Positions 16,496-26,054 of a stretch of 64,000 nt of DNA are shown piece by piece. Within the stretch, counting starts at the first letter, position 1; every line of letters begins with the position of its first letter. Below the pieces are notes generated by a model. That model saw only the letters and a program-made list of their open reading frames with translations. It searched no databases and was not told the DNA's origin. The position numbers and the translations under genes were made by a program. Source of the stretch: Nonomuraea gerenzanensis (GTDB lineage: Bacteria; Actinomycetota; Actinomycetes; Streptosporangiales; Streptosporangiaceae); the NCBI RefSeq assembly GCF_020215645.1, contig NZ_CP084058.1, positions 5,146,001 to 5,210,000 of the forward strand. The letters run 5' to 3'.

Positions 16496-18031
16496 TCAGA
16501 GGCTTTCTGTCTGTCGTAACCCGGCGAACGAGGACAGGTCGGGCACCGTCCAGCCGTCCAGGTCGTACTCGCTGAGGCACTGCTCGGCGAGCGCCGCGTA
16601 CTCCTTGAGCCGGCCGGAGGCCATCTGGCCGAACAGCAGCTCGATCCTGGTGTTCTCGTGGTTGCCGGCGTAGTTGCGCTCGTACAGCTCGTGCCGGCCG
16701 CCGAACTCCGAGCCGACGGCGTCCCACAGCAGCTTCATCACCTTGACCCGCTCCTCGGCCCCGGACCCGTCCGAGCCCCGCAGGTACTTGTCCAGGTAGG
16801 GGCGGATGTCGGGGTTCTTGAAGTCGGCCGCGCCCGAGTTGACGTAGATGAGGCCGCTGGCGACGTCCTGAAGGATGATCTCCCTGATCCGGGGGTAGCC
16901 GATCTGGGTGAACCAGCGGTAGGCCATGCCGTACTCGGGGTTCGGCAGCAGCGCGCCGTTCTTCCAGGTCACGGGGTTGCGTGCGGCGGCGTCCGACAGC
17001 GACCAGAACAGGTTGCGCCAGGCCAGCACCTCGCCGACCCGGGTCTGCACGCCGCGGAAGTCCTTGGTGCCGGTGATCTCCAGCGCGCGCAGCAGCAGCC
17101 CCGCCAGGAACTCCAGCTTGACCGCCAGCCGGGTGCAGCCGTGGAAGGTGAAGCGCTCGATGAAGCCGGAGCTGCCGGTGAAGAGCTGCACCTTGCCCAG
17201 GTCGCCGTAGATGAACACGTTCTCCCAGGGGATGAGCACCTGGTCCAGGACGAGGATGCTGTCGTTCTCGTCCAGCCGCGAGGACAGCGGGTAGTCGAAG
17301 GGGCTGCCGGTCAGCGCGGCGGCCGCCGTGTAGGAGGGGCGGCAGATCAGCTTCAGCCCGGGCGCGTCCATGGGCACCGTCGCCACCAGGGCGAACTCCC
17401 GCTTCTTGACCGGCAGGCCGTAGTGGGCCAGGAAGTTGTAGTGCGTCAGCGCCGAGCCCGTGGCGACCACCTTGGCCCCGCTGACCACCAGCCCGGCGTC
17501 GGTCTCGCGCTCGACGTGCACGTACACGTCGCCGACCTGGTCGGGCGGCAGGTTGCGGTCCACCGGCGGGTGCACGATCGCGTGGTTCCAGTACAGGACC
17601 CGCTCCTGCGACTCGCGGTACCAGCGGCGGGCGTTGTCGGCGAAGGGCGCGTAGAAGTCCGCGTTGGCGCCCAGCGTGCCGAGGAAGGAGGCCTTGTAGT
17701 CGGGGCTGCGGCCCATCCAGCCGTAGCTCATCCTGGCCCAGGTCGCGATGGCCCGCTGGTCGGCCACCAGGTCCTCCACGCTGCGCGGCGTGGTGAAGAA
17801 GTGGTGCGTGTAGCCCTCGCCGCCGCTGTCGGTGGGGCAGGTGAGCTGGTCGCGGGTGGCCGGGTCGTGCAGGGCGTCGTACAGCCTGGCCGTCATCCGC
17901 ACCGGGTTGTGGAAGGCGGGGTGTTCGGTGACGTCCTTGACGCGGTCGCCGTAGAGGTAGATCTCGCGGGTGTCGCGCAGGCTCTCGACGTACTCGCTGC
18001 CGGTCATCGGGCGCGTCGCGGGCATCGGCAT
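16496..18031 (-). CDS. 4-hydroxyphenylacetate 3-monooxygenase (HpaB/SgcC-like)
   Basis: A 511-aa oxygenase component of the HpaB family. [32 protein letters not shown] is the standard opening; [13 protein letters not shown], the flavin/substrate loop with [16 protein letters not shown], and [11 protein letters not shown] are conserved. SgcC, its C-1027 counterpart, hydroxylates the 3-position of a carrier-bound chloro-beta-tyrosine with FADH2 from a reductase. Here the substrate could be the PCP-bound hydroxyaryl acid from the 33544-35316 A-PCP protein (inference). ATG 18031 is chosen for GGAG 7 bp upstream; the longer frame to 18421 runs across the operator and is unlikely to be coding. Confidence 0.92.
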   Translation of the reverse strand: MPMPATRPMTGSEYVESLRDTREIYLYGDRVKDVTEHPAFHNPVRMTARLYDALHDPATRDQLTCPTDSGGEGYTHHFFTTPRSVEDLVADQRAIATWARMSYGWMGRSPDYKASFLGTLGANADFYAPFADNARRWYRESQERVLYWNHAIVHPPVDRNLPPDQVGDVYVHVERETDAGLVVSGAKVVATGSALTHYNFLAHYGLPVKKREFALVATVPMDAPGLKLICRPSYTAAAALTGSPFDYPLSSRLDENDSILVLDQVLIPWENVFIYGDLGKVQLFTGSSGFIERFTFHGCTRLAVKLEFLAGLLLRALEITGTKDFRGVQTRVGEVLAWRNLFWSLSDAAARNPVTWKNGALLPNPEYGMAYRWFTQIGYPRIREIILQDVASGLIYVNSGAADFKNPDIRPYLDKYLRGSDGSGAEERVKVMKLLWDAVGSEFGGRHELYERNYAGNHENTRIELLFGQMASGRLKEYAALAEQCLSEYDLDGWTVPDLSSFAGLRQTESL

Positions 18032-18088
18032 CTCCCTGCTCCAGGCGGCGGTTTCGCCTCTCCAGCCTGGCATCCGAGGTCGTGGCGG

Positions 18089-18104
18089 CCATCTCACGTC
18101 GTGC
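18089..18104. promoter_or_regulatory. Shared operator half site
   Basis: CCATCTCACGTCGTGC, followed by GCTGTT as at 32216-32221, lies between the divergent HpaB-like and O-methyltransferase genes. A weaker direct copy (CATCCGAGGTCGTGG) begins 19 bp to the left at 18071. No inverted second arm is evident. Confidence 0.6.
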
Positions 18105-18257
18105 GCTGTTGGGCGCTTCGAGCCCGCCGCCTCGCCTTTGGTGGCGGGGGCTGCGCTGTGCGGCGGGGCCTTCCGCTGGGCGGCGGCACCTTGACCAGGA
18201 CCCTGGCCGGCACTCTGGAAGGTGCAGGGCCGGACGGGCCGGTGTGACGATGGCCGC

Positions 18258-19250
18258 GTGAGCGAGCATCGGCTGTGGGCGCTGGCCCATCTGGGAACTC
18301 CGATGGCCCTCCGGGTCGCCGCGACACTGAGGATCGCCGACCGGCTGGCCAAGGGACCGAGCACCGGCGAAGACCTGGCCGGCGCAGTGGGCGCAGACCC
18401 CGGCGCGCTGGAACGACTCATGCGCTACCTGGCTGCCAGAGGCGTCTTCGGCAGAGACCCGTCAGGGGCCTACACCCTGACCCCCTTGGGCGAGGAACTG
18501 CGCGAGGACCATCCGGCCGGCATGCGCGCCATGCTCGACCTCGAAGGCTGGGAGGGACGGGCCGAGCTGTCGTTCGCGCACCTCCTGCACAGCGTGCGCA
18601 CGGGCGAGGCGGCCTTCCCCCACCAGTTCGGCCACTCCTTCTGGGACGACCTGGCCGCCGACCCGGCACGCGCCGCCGCCTTCGACGCCCGCATGGCCGC
18701 CGAGATGCCCGCCAGAGCGCCCGCCATCGTGGCCGGCTACGACTGGGGCACGCTCAGCCACCTCGTCGATGTCGGCGGCGGCAACGGCTCCCTGCTCATC
18801 GCCCTGCTCACCGCCTTCCCCACCCTCCACGGCACCGTGCTCGACCAGCCCGAGACCGCGCGCACCGCCCAGGCGGCACTGGAGTCGGCCGGCCTGTCCG
18901 AACGCGGCCGCGCCGTCGGCGGCAGCTTCTTCGACCCACTGCCGGCCGGCCACGACGGCTACCTGCTGTCGTGGATCCTGCACGACTGGAGCGACGACGA
19001 CGCCCGCGTCATCCTGGGACGTTGCGCCGAGGCGGTACGGCCAGGCGGGTCGGTGTTCGTGGTCGAGGACTTCGGCGCCGACGGGGAGTCGCCGCGTACA
19101 GGGATGGACCTGCGGATGCTCGTCTACTACGGCGGGCGGGAGCGCGGCATCGCCGATCTGCGGCCACTGGCCCATGACGTCGGCCTGGAGGTCGCCTCCG
19201 TGCATCCTGCGGCCAACCTGAGGATCGTCCGTCTGGTGGCGTGCTCATGA
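18258..19250 (+). CDS. SAM-dependent O-methyltransferase
   Basis: A 330-aa class I methyltransferase of the plant COMT/TcmN-type family: an N-terminal dimerisation/winged-helix part ([23 protein letters not shown]...[11 protein letters not shown]) and a C-terminal Rossmann domain with [12 protein letters not shown] (SAM site), LDQPE, and [14 protein letters not shown] with the His-Asp of the catalytic region. GTG 18258 is preferred to an in-frame GTG at 18222. Its stop overlaps the P450 start (ATGA). A P450/O-methyltransferase pair parallels SgcD3/SgcD4, which hydroxylate and methylate the benzoxazolinate aryl ring in C-1027, so methylation of a hydroxyanthranilate-type acid is a reasonable guess. 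Confidence 0.88.
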   Translation: MSEHRLWALAHLGTPMALRVAATLRIADRLAKGPSTGEDLAGAVGADPGALERLMRYLAARGVFGRDPSGAYTLTPLGEELREDHPAGMRAMLDLEGWEGRAELSFAHLLHSVRTGEAAFPHQFGHSFWDDLAADPARAAAFDARMAAEMPARAPAIVAGYDWGTLSHLVDVGGGNGSLLIALLTAFPTLHGTVLDQPETARTAQAALESAGLSERGRAVGGSFFDPLPAGHDGYLLSWILHDWSDDDARVILGRCAEAVRPGGSVFVVEDFGADGESPRTGMDLRMLVYYGGRERGIADLRPLAHDVGLEVASVHPAANLRIVRLVACS

Positions 19251-20626
19251 GCACCCTGGACGAACTGGGCGCCCCCGAGACGAGCGCCACCGGTACGGCG
19301 CCCAGAACCAGCACCGCTGGCACGATGGGGACGGCGCCCGGTGAGGCGGTGGCGGCGCTGGTGTCGCCTGCGGGGCGGCGGGATCCGTACCCGCTGTATG
19401 AGGCGTTGCGTGCGCACGGTCCCGTGATCCCGGTGCGGTCGGGGCTCACCGTCGTCGTCGGTTACGCCGAGATCTCCCGCGCGCTGCGCGACAACCGGCT
19501 CCGTGTCCAGGACGCCGCCAGCTACGACGTCATCTACCCCCGCTGGCGCTCGCACTCGTCGTTGCGCGGCTACACCGACTCCATGCTCTACCGCAACCCG
19601 CCCGACCACGCCCGCATGCGCCGCCTGGTCAGCAGCGGCTTCACGCCCGCGCGGGTGGCGGCGATGAGTGAGTCGGTCGAGCGGATGGTGCACCGGCTGC
19701 TGGACAGGCTGGCGGACCTCGGCGCGGGTGGGGCTCCGGTGGACTACATCGCCGAGTTCGCCTCCCGGTTGCCGATCGCGGTCATCAGTGCGTTGATCGG
19801 TGTCGCGGAGCGGGATCAGCAGTGGTTCCGGGAGATGGCGTCCGACCTGACGATCGCGCTGGAGGGGATCACCAACATCGCCAGGCTCGGTGCGGCGGAT
19901 CGTGCGATGGATGAGCTGGCCGCCTACTTCGGCGACCTGATCGAGCACCGGCGCCGGCATCCCGCCGACGACATGCTGACAGCACTGGTACGCGCGCATG
20001 ACGACGGCGGTGCGCAAGGCGACGGCGGTGCGCAAGGCGAGCGGGGTGTGGGGCGCGAGGGTGGTGCCAGGGGCAGTCGCGATGGTGGCGGTGGTGCCAG
20101 GCTCAGCCATGACGAGCTCGTCGGGAACCTGATGCTGCTGCTGACCGCCGGCTTCGAGACCACGAGTTTCCTGCTCGGGCACGGGCTCAGGCTGGCCTTC
20201 GAGCATCCGGAGCAGGCCGCGCGCCTGCGGGCGGAGCCGGGGCGGAGCACCTCGTACGTCGAGGAGGTCCTGCGTTTCGAGACGCCTGTCCAGGCCACCA
20301 GCCGGTGGGCGGAGACGGGCATGGAGTTGCTGGGCACGCCGCTGGAGGGCGGGACGAAGGTGGTGCTCATGCTGGGGGCCGGCAACAGGGATCCGGAGCG
20401 CTTTCCCGATCCCACCCGCTTCGACCCCGATCGGCCGGACATCCAGCCGCTCAGCTTCGGGGCCGGGCCGCACTTCTGCCTGGGGGCGCCGTTGTCGCGC
20501 ATGGAGGCCAGGATCGCGCTGCCGTTGTTGTTGCGCAGGTTCCCCGCGCTGGCCGCCGCTGAGCCGCCGGACCATCGGGATCGCTGGGTTGGGCGAGGGC
20601 TGCGACGCTTCCTGATCACCGTCTGA
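19247..20626 (+). CDS. Cytochrome P450
   Basis: A 459-aa bacterial P450. It has the I-helix AGFETTSFLL (acid-alcohol pair kept as E-T), ExxR in EEVLRFE, the DPERFPDPTRFDPDRPD region and the haem loop FGAGPHFCLG with the Cys ligand near residue 412. Between the G helix region and the I helix there is a Gly/Asp/Arg-rich low-complexity insert of about 35 residues (near residues 250-285), encoded partly by an 18-bp tandem repeat; this is unusual. Start ATG 19247 is coupled to the O-methyltransferase stop. It probably hydroxylates an aryl acid or the core. Redox partners are not in the window. Confidence 0.9.
   Translation: MSTLDELGAPETSATGTAPRTSTAGTMGTAPGEAVAALVSPAGRRDPYPLYEALRAHGPVIPVRSGLTVVVGYAEISRALRDNRLRVQDAASYDVIYPRWRSHSSLRGYTDSMLYRNPPDHARMRRLVSSGFTPARVAAMSESVERMVHRLLDRLADLGAGGAPVDYIAEFASRLPIAVISALIGVAERDQQWFREMASDLTIALEGITNIARLGAADRAMDELAAYFGDLIEHRRRHPADDMLTALVRAHDDGGAQGDGGAQGERGVGREGGARGSRDGGGGARLSHDELVGNLMLLLTAGFETTSFLLGHGLRLAFEHPEQAARLRAEPGRSTSYVEEVLRFETPVQATSRWAETGMELLGTPLEGGTKVVLMLGAGNRDPERFPDPTRFDPDRPDIQPLSFGAGPHFCLGAPLSRMEARIALPLLLRRFPALAAAEPPDHRDRWVGRGLRRFLITV
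20003..20038 (+). repeat. 18-bp tandem duplication inside the P450 gene
   Basis: gacggcggtgcgcaaggc occurs twice in tandem, encoding part of the Gly-rich insert. The change keeps the reading frame. Confidence 0.9.
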
Positions 20627-20772
20627 GGGCACGCCACGCGCTTGGGACGTGTCGCTTCTGCGCCATGGCTCAGCGCCTTGGCCGGCGCGCGGTCGATGAG
20701 CTTCCTCGCCGGCTCGCCATGCCAGGTGGAACGCCCGCCCCTGGCCACCGGACACCCACCACCACAGCTCCC
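20627..20772. other. Intergenic gap between convergent genes, nothing seen
   Basis: The P450 and N-acetyltransferase-like genes converge here. I see no good hairpin with a T-run and no reading frame with a ribosome site. Confidence 0.6.
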
Positions 20773-21645
20773 TCAACTCACCGCCACAGCCCCCTTACGC
20801 CGCTGCCAAGCCTCATGCGCCCCCCGCACCTTCTCCCACAACATCTCCCGATCCCTGCCATTCACATCCCCCAGATGCAACCCGAACACCGAGCTGAGCG
20901 CCTCGAACCACTCTCCCCGGCTCCCCAGCTCCACCTCACTGACCCCCGCCCCACTGACCCGCCGCAACATGCACCCCACCAACGCATCCGCCCCCGCCCC
21001 ATCCCGCCGCAACACGACAGCGGCCCGCACCAGCCGGGACTCAGGCGAGGTGCACAGATACGGATGCCACTCCACGAAGTCCACCGCCGAAGCAGGCTCG
21101 GTCTCCATGTCCAGCCCCGCGATGGACCCCCGCGGATCGTGATCGAAGCGCCACCCGCCAGGCTCCACGGAGGACGCCGACAGCCGGAACTCGAACGGCC
21201 CCTGCCGGTAGCGGCCCTCGCGCAGCGGCAGCGGCTCCAGGAGCCCGTCGCCCAGCCCGATGTCGACCAGCCACGGCTGCCCCTCCATCCTGACGGTCAG
21301 GGCCAGGTGCGGGGCGAAGGAGACGCCGCTCGCCGGAGCGCGCCTGCCGGCCTGGACGCCGGCGCGGTGCCAGGTCACGTCGTACCCCAGCGCCGTCAGC
21401 AGCGTGGCGAACGCGCCGTTGAGCTGGACGCAGTAGCCGCCGCGCCCGCGCAGGATCCGGTCGATCGACTCGCGCGGGTCCAGGGTGATCCGCCGGCCGA
21501 GCTGGACCTCCAGCGTCTCGTACGGCACGCGCTCGACGTGCGCGCGATGCAGGGCGCGCAGCGCGTCGAGGGACGGCTCGCCGGGGTCGCCGATCTCCAG
21601 CCGGTCGAGGTAGGTGCTCAGGTCGCGGTCATGGGGTCGCCGCAT
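20773..21645 (-). CDS. Arylamine N-acetyltransferase-family acyltransferase
   Basis: A 290-aa NAT-family enzyme. The Cys-His-Asp triad is visible: RGRGGYCVQLNGAF (Cys near residue 72), SFAPHLAL (His near 111) and WLVDIGLGD (Asp near 127). ATG 21645 has GGAGG upstream; a start at 21675 is possible. NATs acylate aryl amines from acyl-CoA; relatives such as RifF act as amide synthases. With kynureninase and tryptophan dioxygenase nearby, N-acylation of an anthranilate, or coupling of an anthranilyl unit to another acyl group, is an attractive role (inference). It is transcribed away from the FkbM methyltransferase, with a shared operator between them. Confidence 0.88.
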   Translation of the reverse strand: MRRPHDRDLSTYLDRLEIGDPGEPSLDALRALHRAHVERVPYETLEVQLGRRITLDPRESIDRILRGRGGYCVQLNGAFATLLTALGYDVTWHRAGVQAGRRAPASGVSFAPHLALTVRMEGQPWLVDIGLGDGLLEPLPLREGRYRQGPFEFRLSASSVEPGGWRFDHDPRGSIAGLDMETEPASAVDFVEWHPYLCTSPESRLVRAAVVLRRDGAGADALVGCMLRRVSGAGVSEVELGSRGEWFEALSSVFGLHLGDVNGRDREMLWEKVRGAHEAWQRRKGAVAVS

Positions 21646-21699
21646 GGCTCCTCCACTCAGGTCGAGTTCCTCCATCGTGCGCGGGTCGGCAGCCCCGCC

Positions 21700-21743
21700 G
21701 CATCTCGCGGAGTGCTGCCCGTACCGCGCAATACGCAAGATGC
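21700..21743. promoter_or_regulatory. Shared operator, inverted repeat
   Basis: Left arm GCATCTCGCGGAGTGC (21700-21715) and inverted right arm (read in reverse, GCATCTTGCGTATTGC, 21728-21743) match at 13 of 16 positions with a 12-bp spacer. It lies between the divergent NAT-like and FkbM genes. The geometry is almost the same as at 12150-12192. Confidence 0.7.
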
Positions 21744-21808
21744 GGCGGGCTCCGGGCGTGATCGACGATGACACTGGCCTGAGCCATCCACCGGGAGGAG
21801 ACGAGCAG

Positions 21809-22483
21809 ATGCGCAACCAGGTAATCGTGCGGGAGCAGGTGACTGCCCGGTGGGAGGAGCACCTGCCCGGCTTGCTCGGCCGGCTGGAGGTGCCGGCCCA
21901 GGGCGTGGTGCAGGTGGGTGCGCACCGGGGGCAGGAGGTGGCGGCGTTCACGGCGTGCGGGTTCCGGCGCCTGGTGATGATGGAGCCCAACCTTGACCAC
22001 CTGTCGGCGCTGCGCGAGCAGTTGCGCGTGCACCACCTGGCCGCCGGGCTGCCCGAGCCCGCCGACGGTCACCTGCCGCGAGTGGTGGTGGCCGCCGCGG
22101 CGGGCCAGAGGCGCGGCCGGGCCACGCTGAACATCACCCCCTATGACAAGCAGTCCAGCATGCTGGAGCCGTTGCAGCCGATGGCCGTCGTGCGCCAGGT
22201 GAGCGTGCCGGTCGTGCCCGTCAGCGAGGTGCAGCACGGTTGCAACGTGCTGGTGGTGGACGCCCAGGGCGCCGAGCTGGACGTCCTGGCGGGCACCGAT
22301 CTGGACAGGCTGCGCCTGGCGGTGATCGAGGGCAGCGTGTCGGCCCGCTACAACGGCGGCTCGACGCTGGACAGCATCGCCGCCCACATGACCGCGCACG
22401 GCTGGCGTTCTGTGGCCTCGTGGGCGCACGAGCGTCCCGGCGTGGTGGACGTGGCCTGGCTGGCGCCCGAGCCGGCGCGCTGA
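21809..22483 (+). CDS. FkbM-family methyltransferase
   Basis: A 224-aa SAM-dependent methyltransferase of the FkbM type. VVQVGAHRGQEVAAFTACGF is the SAM motif I (V..GA..G.E), followed by MMEPNLDHLSALRE; the later ITPYDKQSSMLEPL and VLVVDAQGAELDVLAG (D..G.E..VL.G) are family marks. FkbM relatives O-methylate hydroxyls on polyketides or sugars. ATG 21809 has GGAGG upstream. The stop overlaps the enoyl-CoA hydratase start (TGATG). It may methylate an enol or hydroxyl in the side-chain pathway it leads. Confidence 0.82.
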   Translation: MRNQVIVREQVTARWEEHLPGLLGRLEVPAQGVVQVGAHRGQEVAAFTACGFRRLVMMEPNLDHLSALREQLRVHHLAAGLPEPADGHLPRVVVAAAAGQRRGRATLNITPYDKQSSMLEPLQPMAVVRQVSVPVVPVSEVQHGCNVLVVDAQGAELDVLAGTDLDRLRLAVIEGSVSARYNGGSTLDSIAAHMTAHGWRSVASWAHERPGVVDVAWLAPEPAR

Positions 22484-23232
22484 TGAGCCTGCTGCGGGAG
22501 GGCGGCGGCGACGGCGTTGCCGTCCTGCGGCTGAACCGGCCGCGGGTGCGCAACGCGCTCGGCGGCGAGCTGGTGGCGACGCTCGGCGCCGCGCTCGCCG
22601 AGCTGGACGACGACTCCGGCGTGCGCGTGGCCGTGCTCACGGGCACGCCGCCGGGGTTCTGCGCGGGCTCCGACCTCAAGGAGCTCTCCCGCATGAACGG
22701 CGAGGGCAAGGTACGCCACGAGGCCGAGACAGGCCGGCTGGCCAGGCACATCCAGCACCTCGGCATCCCCGTGATCGCCGCGGTGGAGGGCTTCGCCATG
22801 GGCGGCGGCTTCCTGCTGGCCACCAGCTGCGACCTCGTCGTCACGGCCGGGGACGCGCGCTGGCACCTGCCCGAGGTCCGGCTCGGCTGGGTGCCGCCGT
22901 GGGGTGTGCAGAGCCTGGTCTCCAGGGTCGGGCCCGTGACCGCCAGGCGCCTGGTGTGGGGTGAGCGCCCGCTGACCGGCGGCGAGCTGTACGCGCTGGG
23001 CGCCGCCGACGAGCTGACCGTCCCGGGTGACGCGCTGGCCCGCGCCCTGGAGGTGGCGGCCGGGCTGGCCCGGCTGCCGGCGCACGCGGTGACCTCGGCC
23101 AAGCGCGCCCTGGCCGACGCCGTCGCCGGGCACGCCGAGACGCTGGACGCGCGTACCGCGTGGATGTTCGGCGCGGACTGCGGCTCCGGCGCCGCGCGGC
23201 GGAGCCTGGCCCGATTCCACTCACCGGTGTGA
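22483..23232 (+). CDS. Enoyl-CoA hydratase/isomerase family protein
   Basis: A 249-aa crotonase-fold protein. LNRPRVRNALGGELV is the N-terminal signature; PPGFCAGSDLKELSRMNG and AAVEGFAMGGGFLLATSCDLVV are the oxyanion-hole loops. One catalytic Glu position of true hydratases is replaced in HLPEVRLGWVPPWG, where a Glu remains but the context is altered, so isomerase, lyase or hydratase chemistry are all possible. It sits between the methyltransferase and a CoA-transferase in one operon, suggesting a short CoA-bound acid pathway. Confidence 0.85.
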   Translation: MSLLREGGGDGVAVLRLNRPRVRNALGGELVATLGAALAELDDDSGVRVAVLTGTPPGFCAGSDLKELSRMNGEGKVRHEAETGRLARHIQHLGIPVIAAVEGFAMGGGFLLATSCDLVVTAGDARWHLPEVRLGWVPPWGVQSLVSRVGPVTARRLVWGERPLTGGELYALGAADELTVPGDALARALEVAAGLARLPAHAVTSAKRALADAVAGHAETLDARTAWMFGADCGSGAARRSLARFHSPV

Positions 23233-23239
23233 GGCACCC

Positions 23240-24865
23240 ATGAACGGCAAGGCGCGCAACGCGGCGATGACCCCGGCGATGAGCAAGCTGCGCGGCAGGG
23301 CGAACGGCAAGGTGTGCGACGCGGCGCAGGCCGTGGCGCTCATCGGCGACGGCCAGGCGGTCGCGAGCACGGGCGTCATCGGCTGGCTCACGCCCGACGC
23401 CCTGCTGGCCGCGCTGGCCGAGCGCTACCGGACCGGCGGCACGCCCCGCGACCTCACCTTCTACTTCCCGTGCGCCACCGGCGACGCCGTGGGGATCCGC
23501 GGCATGGACCACGTGGCGGTGAAGGGCCTGATGCGCCGGATCGTGTCGGGCTCGTTCATCAACCCCCGCCACCCGGAGACGGGCGCGCGGCCCGCGCTGA
23601 CCGAGCTGATCCAGAACGACCTCGTCGAGGCCTACACCTGGCCGATGGGCGCCACCATGCACTGGCTGCGCGAGGTGGCCAGGCGCGGCCCCGGCTACCT
23701 GACGCGCGTCGGCCTCGGCACGTACGCCGATCCCAGGCACGGCGGCGGCAAGTTCACCCGCCTGGCCACCGACGAGCTGGTCGAGCTGGTCGAGCTGGGC
23801 GGCCGGGAGTACCTGTGGTACCCGACGTGGCCGCTGGACGTGGGCCTGATCCGGGCCGGCAGCGCCGACGCGGACGGCAACCTGGCGTTCGAGGACCAGC
23901 CGCTGCTGTCGAGCGCGCTGGCGATCGCCATGGCGGTCAAGGCGTGCGGCGGCACCGTGATCGCGCAGGTGTCGCGGCTGACCGGGCCGGGGGAGCGGCC
24001 GGCCCGCGAGGTGCGCGTCCCCGGCGCGCTCGTGGACCGGGTCGTCGTGGTCCCCGACGCGCCGACCGGCACCGGCGTGCGCGACGACCCCGGCTACCTG
24101 GGGCACGTGCCCGGCGCGGTGGCGCGCGTGCCCCGGCTGCCGGCCGGGCCGGACAAGGTCATCGCGCGCCGCGTGGCGCGGGAGGTGCGCAAGGGAGAGA
24201 CCTCGATCTTCGGGTTCGGCGCCTCGTCCGACGCCGTGCTCGTCATGGCGGAGGACGGCGCCCTGGACGGGGAGAGCCTGGACGACTACCTGTTCACCAC
24301 CGAGCACGGCTCGTTCGGCGGCATCGTGATGAGCGGCTGGCAGTTCTCCGCGAACTACTCGCCGCGCGCGCTGCTCGATGGGCCCGCCCAGTTCGACTTC
24401 ATCGACGGGGGCGGCTGCCCGTTCGCGGCGCTGGCCTTCGCGCAGCTGGACGCGCTCGGCCGGGTGAACGTCAGCCGCTTCGGCGCGGCCAACCCCGGCG
24501 CCGGCGGGTTCGTGGACATCGCGCACGGCGCCACCCGCCTGGTCTTCGCCGGCACGATGACCACCGACGGGCTCAGGGCCGACTGTACGGCCGGCCGGCT
24601 GCGGATCCTGGAGGAGGGGCGGGTGACCAAGTTCGTGCCGCGCGTGGACCACGTGACCTACCGGCTGGGCGAGGGGGTCGCGGCCGGGCAGAGCGCCCTG
24701 GTCGTCACCGAGCGCGCCGTCTTCGACGTCACCGCGGACGGGCTGGTGCTGACCGAGGTCGCCCCGGGCGTGGACGTCGAGCGCGACGTGCTGGCCCACA
24801 TCGGCTTCCCGGTCAGGCGGGCACCCGGCGTGACGCTGATGGACGCGAGCCTGTTCCGGCCGTAG
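23240..24865 (+). CDS. Family I CoA-transferase (propionate/acetate CoA-transferase type)
   Basis: A 541-aa protein with fused alpha and beta halves of family I CoA-transferases. The N-terminal half has DGQAVASTGVIGWLTPDALLAAL; the beta half has GASSDAVLVM and FTTEHGSFGG, in which the Glu is the expected nucleophile forming the acyl-CoA intermediate. It would activate a free acid by CoA exchange, replacing an ATP-dependent ligase. A candidate acid is the anthranilate or its small acyl partner. The gene overlaps the convergent kynureninase gene by 53 bp at the 3' end. Confidence 0.85.
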   Translation: MNGKARNAAMTPAMSKLRGRANGKVCDAAQAVALIGDGQAVASTGVIGWLTPDALLAALAERYRTGGTPRDLTFYFPCATGDAVGIRGMDHVAVKGLMRRIVSGSFINPRHPETGARPALTELIQNDLVEAYTWPMGATMHWLREVARRGPGYLTRVGLGTYADPRHGGGKFTRLATDELVELVELGGREYLWYPTWPLDVGLIRAGSADADGNLAFEDQPLLSSALAIAMAVKACGGTVIAQVSRLTGPGERPAREVRVPGALVDRVVVVPDAPTGTGVRDDPGYLGHVPGAVARVPRLPAGPDKVIARRVAREVRKGETSIFGFGASSDAVLVMAEDGALDGESLDDYLFTTEHGSFGGIVMSGWQFSANYSPRALLDGPAQFDFIDGGGCPFAALAFAQLDALGRVNVSRFGAANPGAGGFVDIAHGATRLVFAGTMTTDGLRADCTAGRLRILEEGRVTKFVPRVDHVTYRLGEGVAAGQSALVVTERAVFDVTADGLVLTEVAPGVDVERDVLAHIGFPVRRAPGVTLMDASLFRP

Positions 24866-26054
24866 CCGGGCGCCCGCCGGTCGCGCGCACCAGGTCGCGC
24901 AGCTCCTCCGCCAGCAGCTCCACGGCCTGTTCGAGCTGCTCGTCCGACAGGTACGGCGCGGGCCCGAGCCGCAGCCGGTCCCCCCGGCTGTCCGCCTGCA
25001 CCCCCCGCGCCGCCAGCCCGGCACGCAGCCGCTCCGCGTACGGCGACCGCAGCGCCAGGAACCCGCCGAAGTCCTCGGGCCGCCCCGTCCTGTCCCTGCT
25101 GACCAGGTGCTCCGGCACGTCCAGGGCGTCGAAGCGCGCGGCCAGCAGCCCGACCTGCCGCAGCGAGACCCCCCGCAGGAACCGCGGCGTCAGCCCCTGC
25201 TCGGCGAAGAAGTCGAAGACCCGCGCGGCCCGGTAGTGGCTGGTCGGATCGTAGGTGGCGCCCGCGAACCGCTGCGCGCCCGCGGGGTAGGCGACGCCGG
25301 GAGGCTGCTCGCCGGAAAGCTCACCGAACTCCGCGAACCACCCGGTGATCACCGGCCGCAGCCGGTCGGCGTGGCCGGGCAGGCGCAGGAAACAGTTGCC
25401 CTCGCCGAGCTGCAGGTACTTGTACCCGCCGCCCACCACCCACGCCTCCTCGATGCCCGCCGTGCCGAACGGCACCACGCCGAGCGCGTGATAGGCGTCG
25501 ACCAGCAGCTCCGCCCCGTGCCGCAGGCAGGCGCCGGCCAGCGCGTCCAGCCCCGGCACGATCCTGGCGTCCTCGAACAGCACCGCGGAGACCAGCACCG
25601 CCGCCGTCCGGCCGTCCACCGCGGCGGACAGCCGCGCGGCGAGCGTGTCGGCGGGCCGCGCGGGCAGCACGGTCACCTCCACCCCCTCCTCGGCCAGCCT
25701 GCCGAGCTGCCTGCGCAGCGTGTGGAACTCGCCGTCGGAGGTGACCAGCCTGGGCCGGCGCCGCAGGTCGAGCGCCGACAGGAAGCGCAGCACCAGGTCG
25801 TGGGTGCTGGCGCCGAGGGCCAGCTCGGCGTGCGGGTCGCCGAGGAAGCCGCGCAGCCCGTCCCTGACCCGGTCGGCCACCTTGAACGCGCCCGCCCACT
25901 TGTCGTCGGCGTCCCTGGCGGCGTCCAGGAACGCGTCGATCTGACCGGCCAGCGCCACGTCCGGCCAGGCCTGGTGCGAGTGGCCGGTGAGCAGCAGCCG
26001 CTCGGAGACGCGGAAGCGGGAGTAGTGCGGCGCCAGCCGCGCGGACTGGTCCAT
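24813..26054 (-). CDS. kynU: Kynureninase-like PLP enzyme
   Basis: A 413-aa fold-type I PLP enzyme. FRVSERLLLTGHSHQAWPDVA, LGASTHDLVLRFLSAL, VTSDGEFHTLRRQL, VDAYHALGVVPF and VVGGGYKYLQLGEGNCFLRL (Lys of the Schiff base in GYKYL) are close to the kynureninase pattern of the short bacterial branch. It would cleave kynurenine or 3-hydroxykynurenine to (3-hydroxy)anthranilate and alanine. The start ATG 26054 overlaps the tryptophan dioxygenase stop (TGATG), tying the two steps together. The intermediate formamidase is not recognisable in the window. Confidence 0.85.
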   Translation of the reverse strand: MDQSARLAPHYSRFRVSERLLLTGHSHQAWPDVALAGQIDAFLDAARDADDKWAGAFKVADRVRDGLRGFLGDPHAELALGASTHDLVLRFLSALDLRRRPRLVTSDGEFHTLRRQLGRLAEEGVEVTVLPARPADTLAARLSAAVDGRTAAVLVSAVLFEDARIVPGLDALAGACLRHGAELLVDAYHALGVVPFGTAGIEEAWVVGGGYKYLQLGEGNCFLRLPGHADRLRPVITGWFAEFGELSGEQPPGVAYPAGAQRFAGATYDPTSHYRAARVFDFFAEQGLTPRFLRGVSLRQVGLLAARFDALDVPEHLVSRDRTGRPEDFGGFLALRSPYAERLRAGLAARGVQADSRGDRLRLGPAPYLSDEQLEQAVELLAEELRDLVRATGGRPATAGTGSRPSASRRVPA

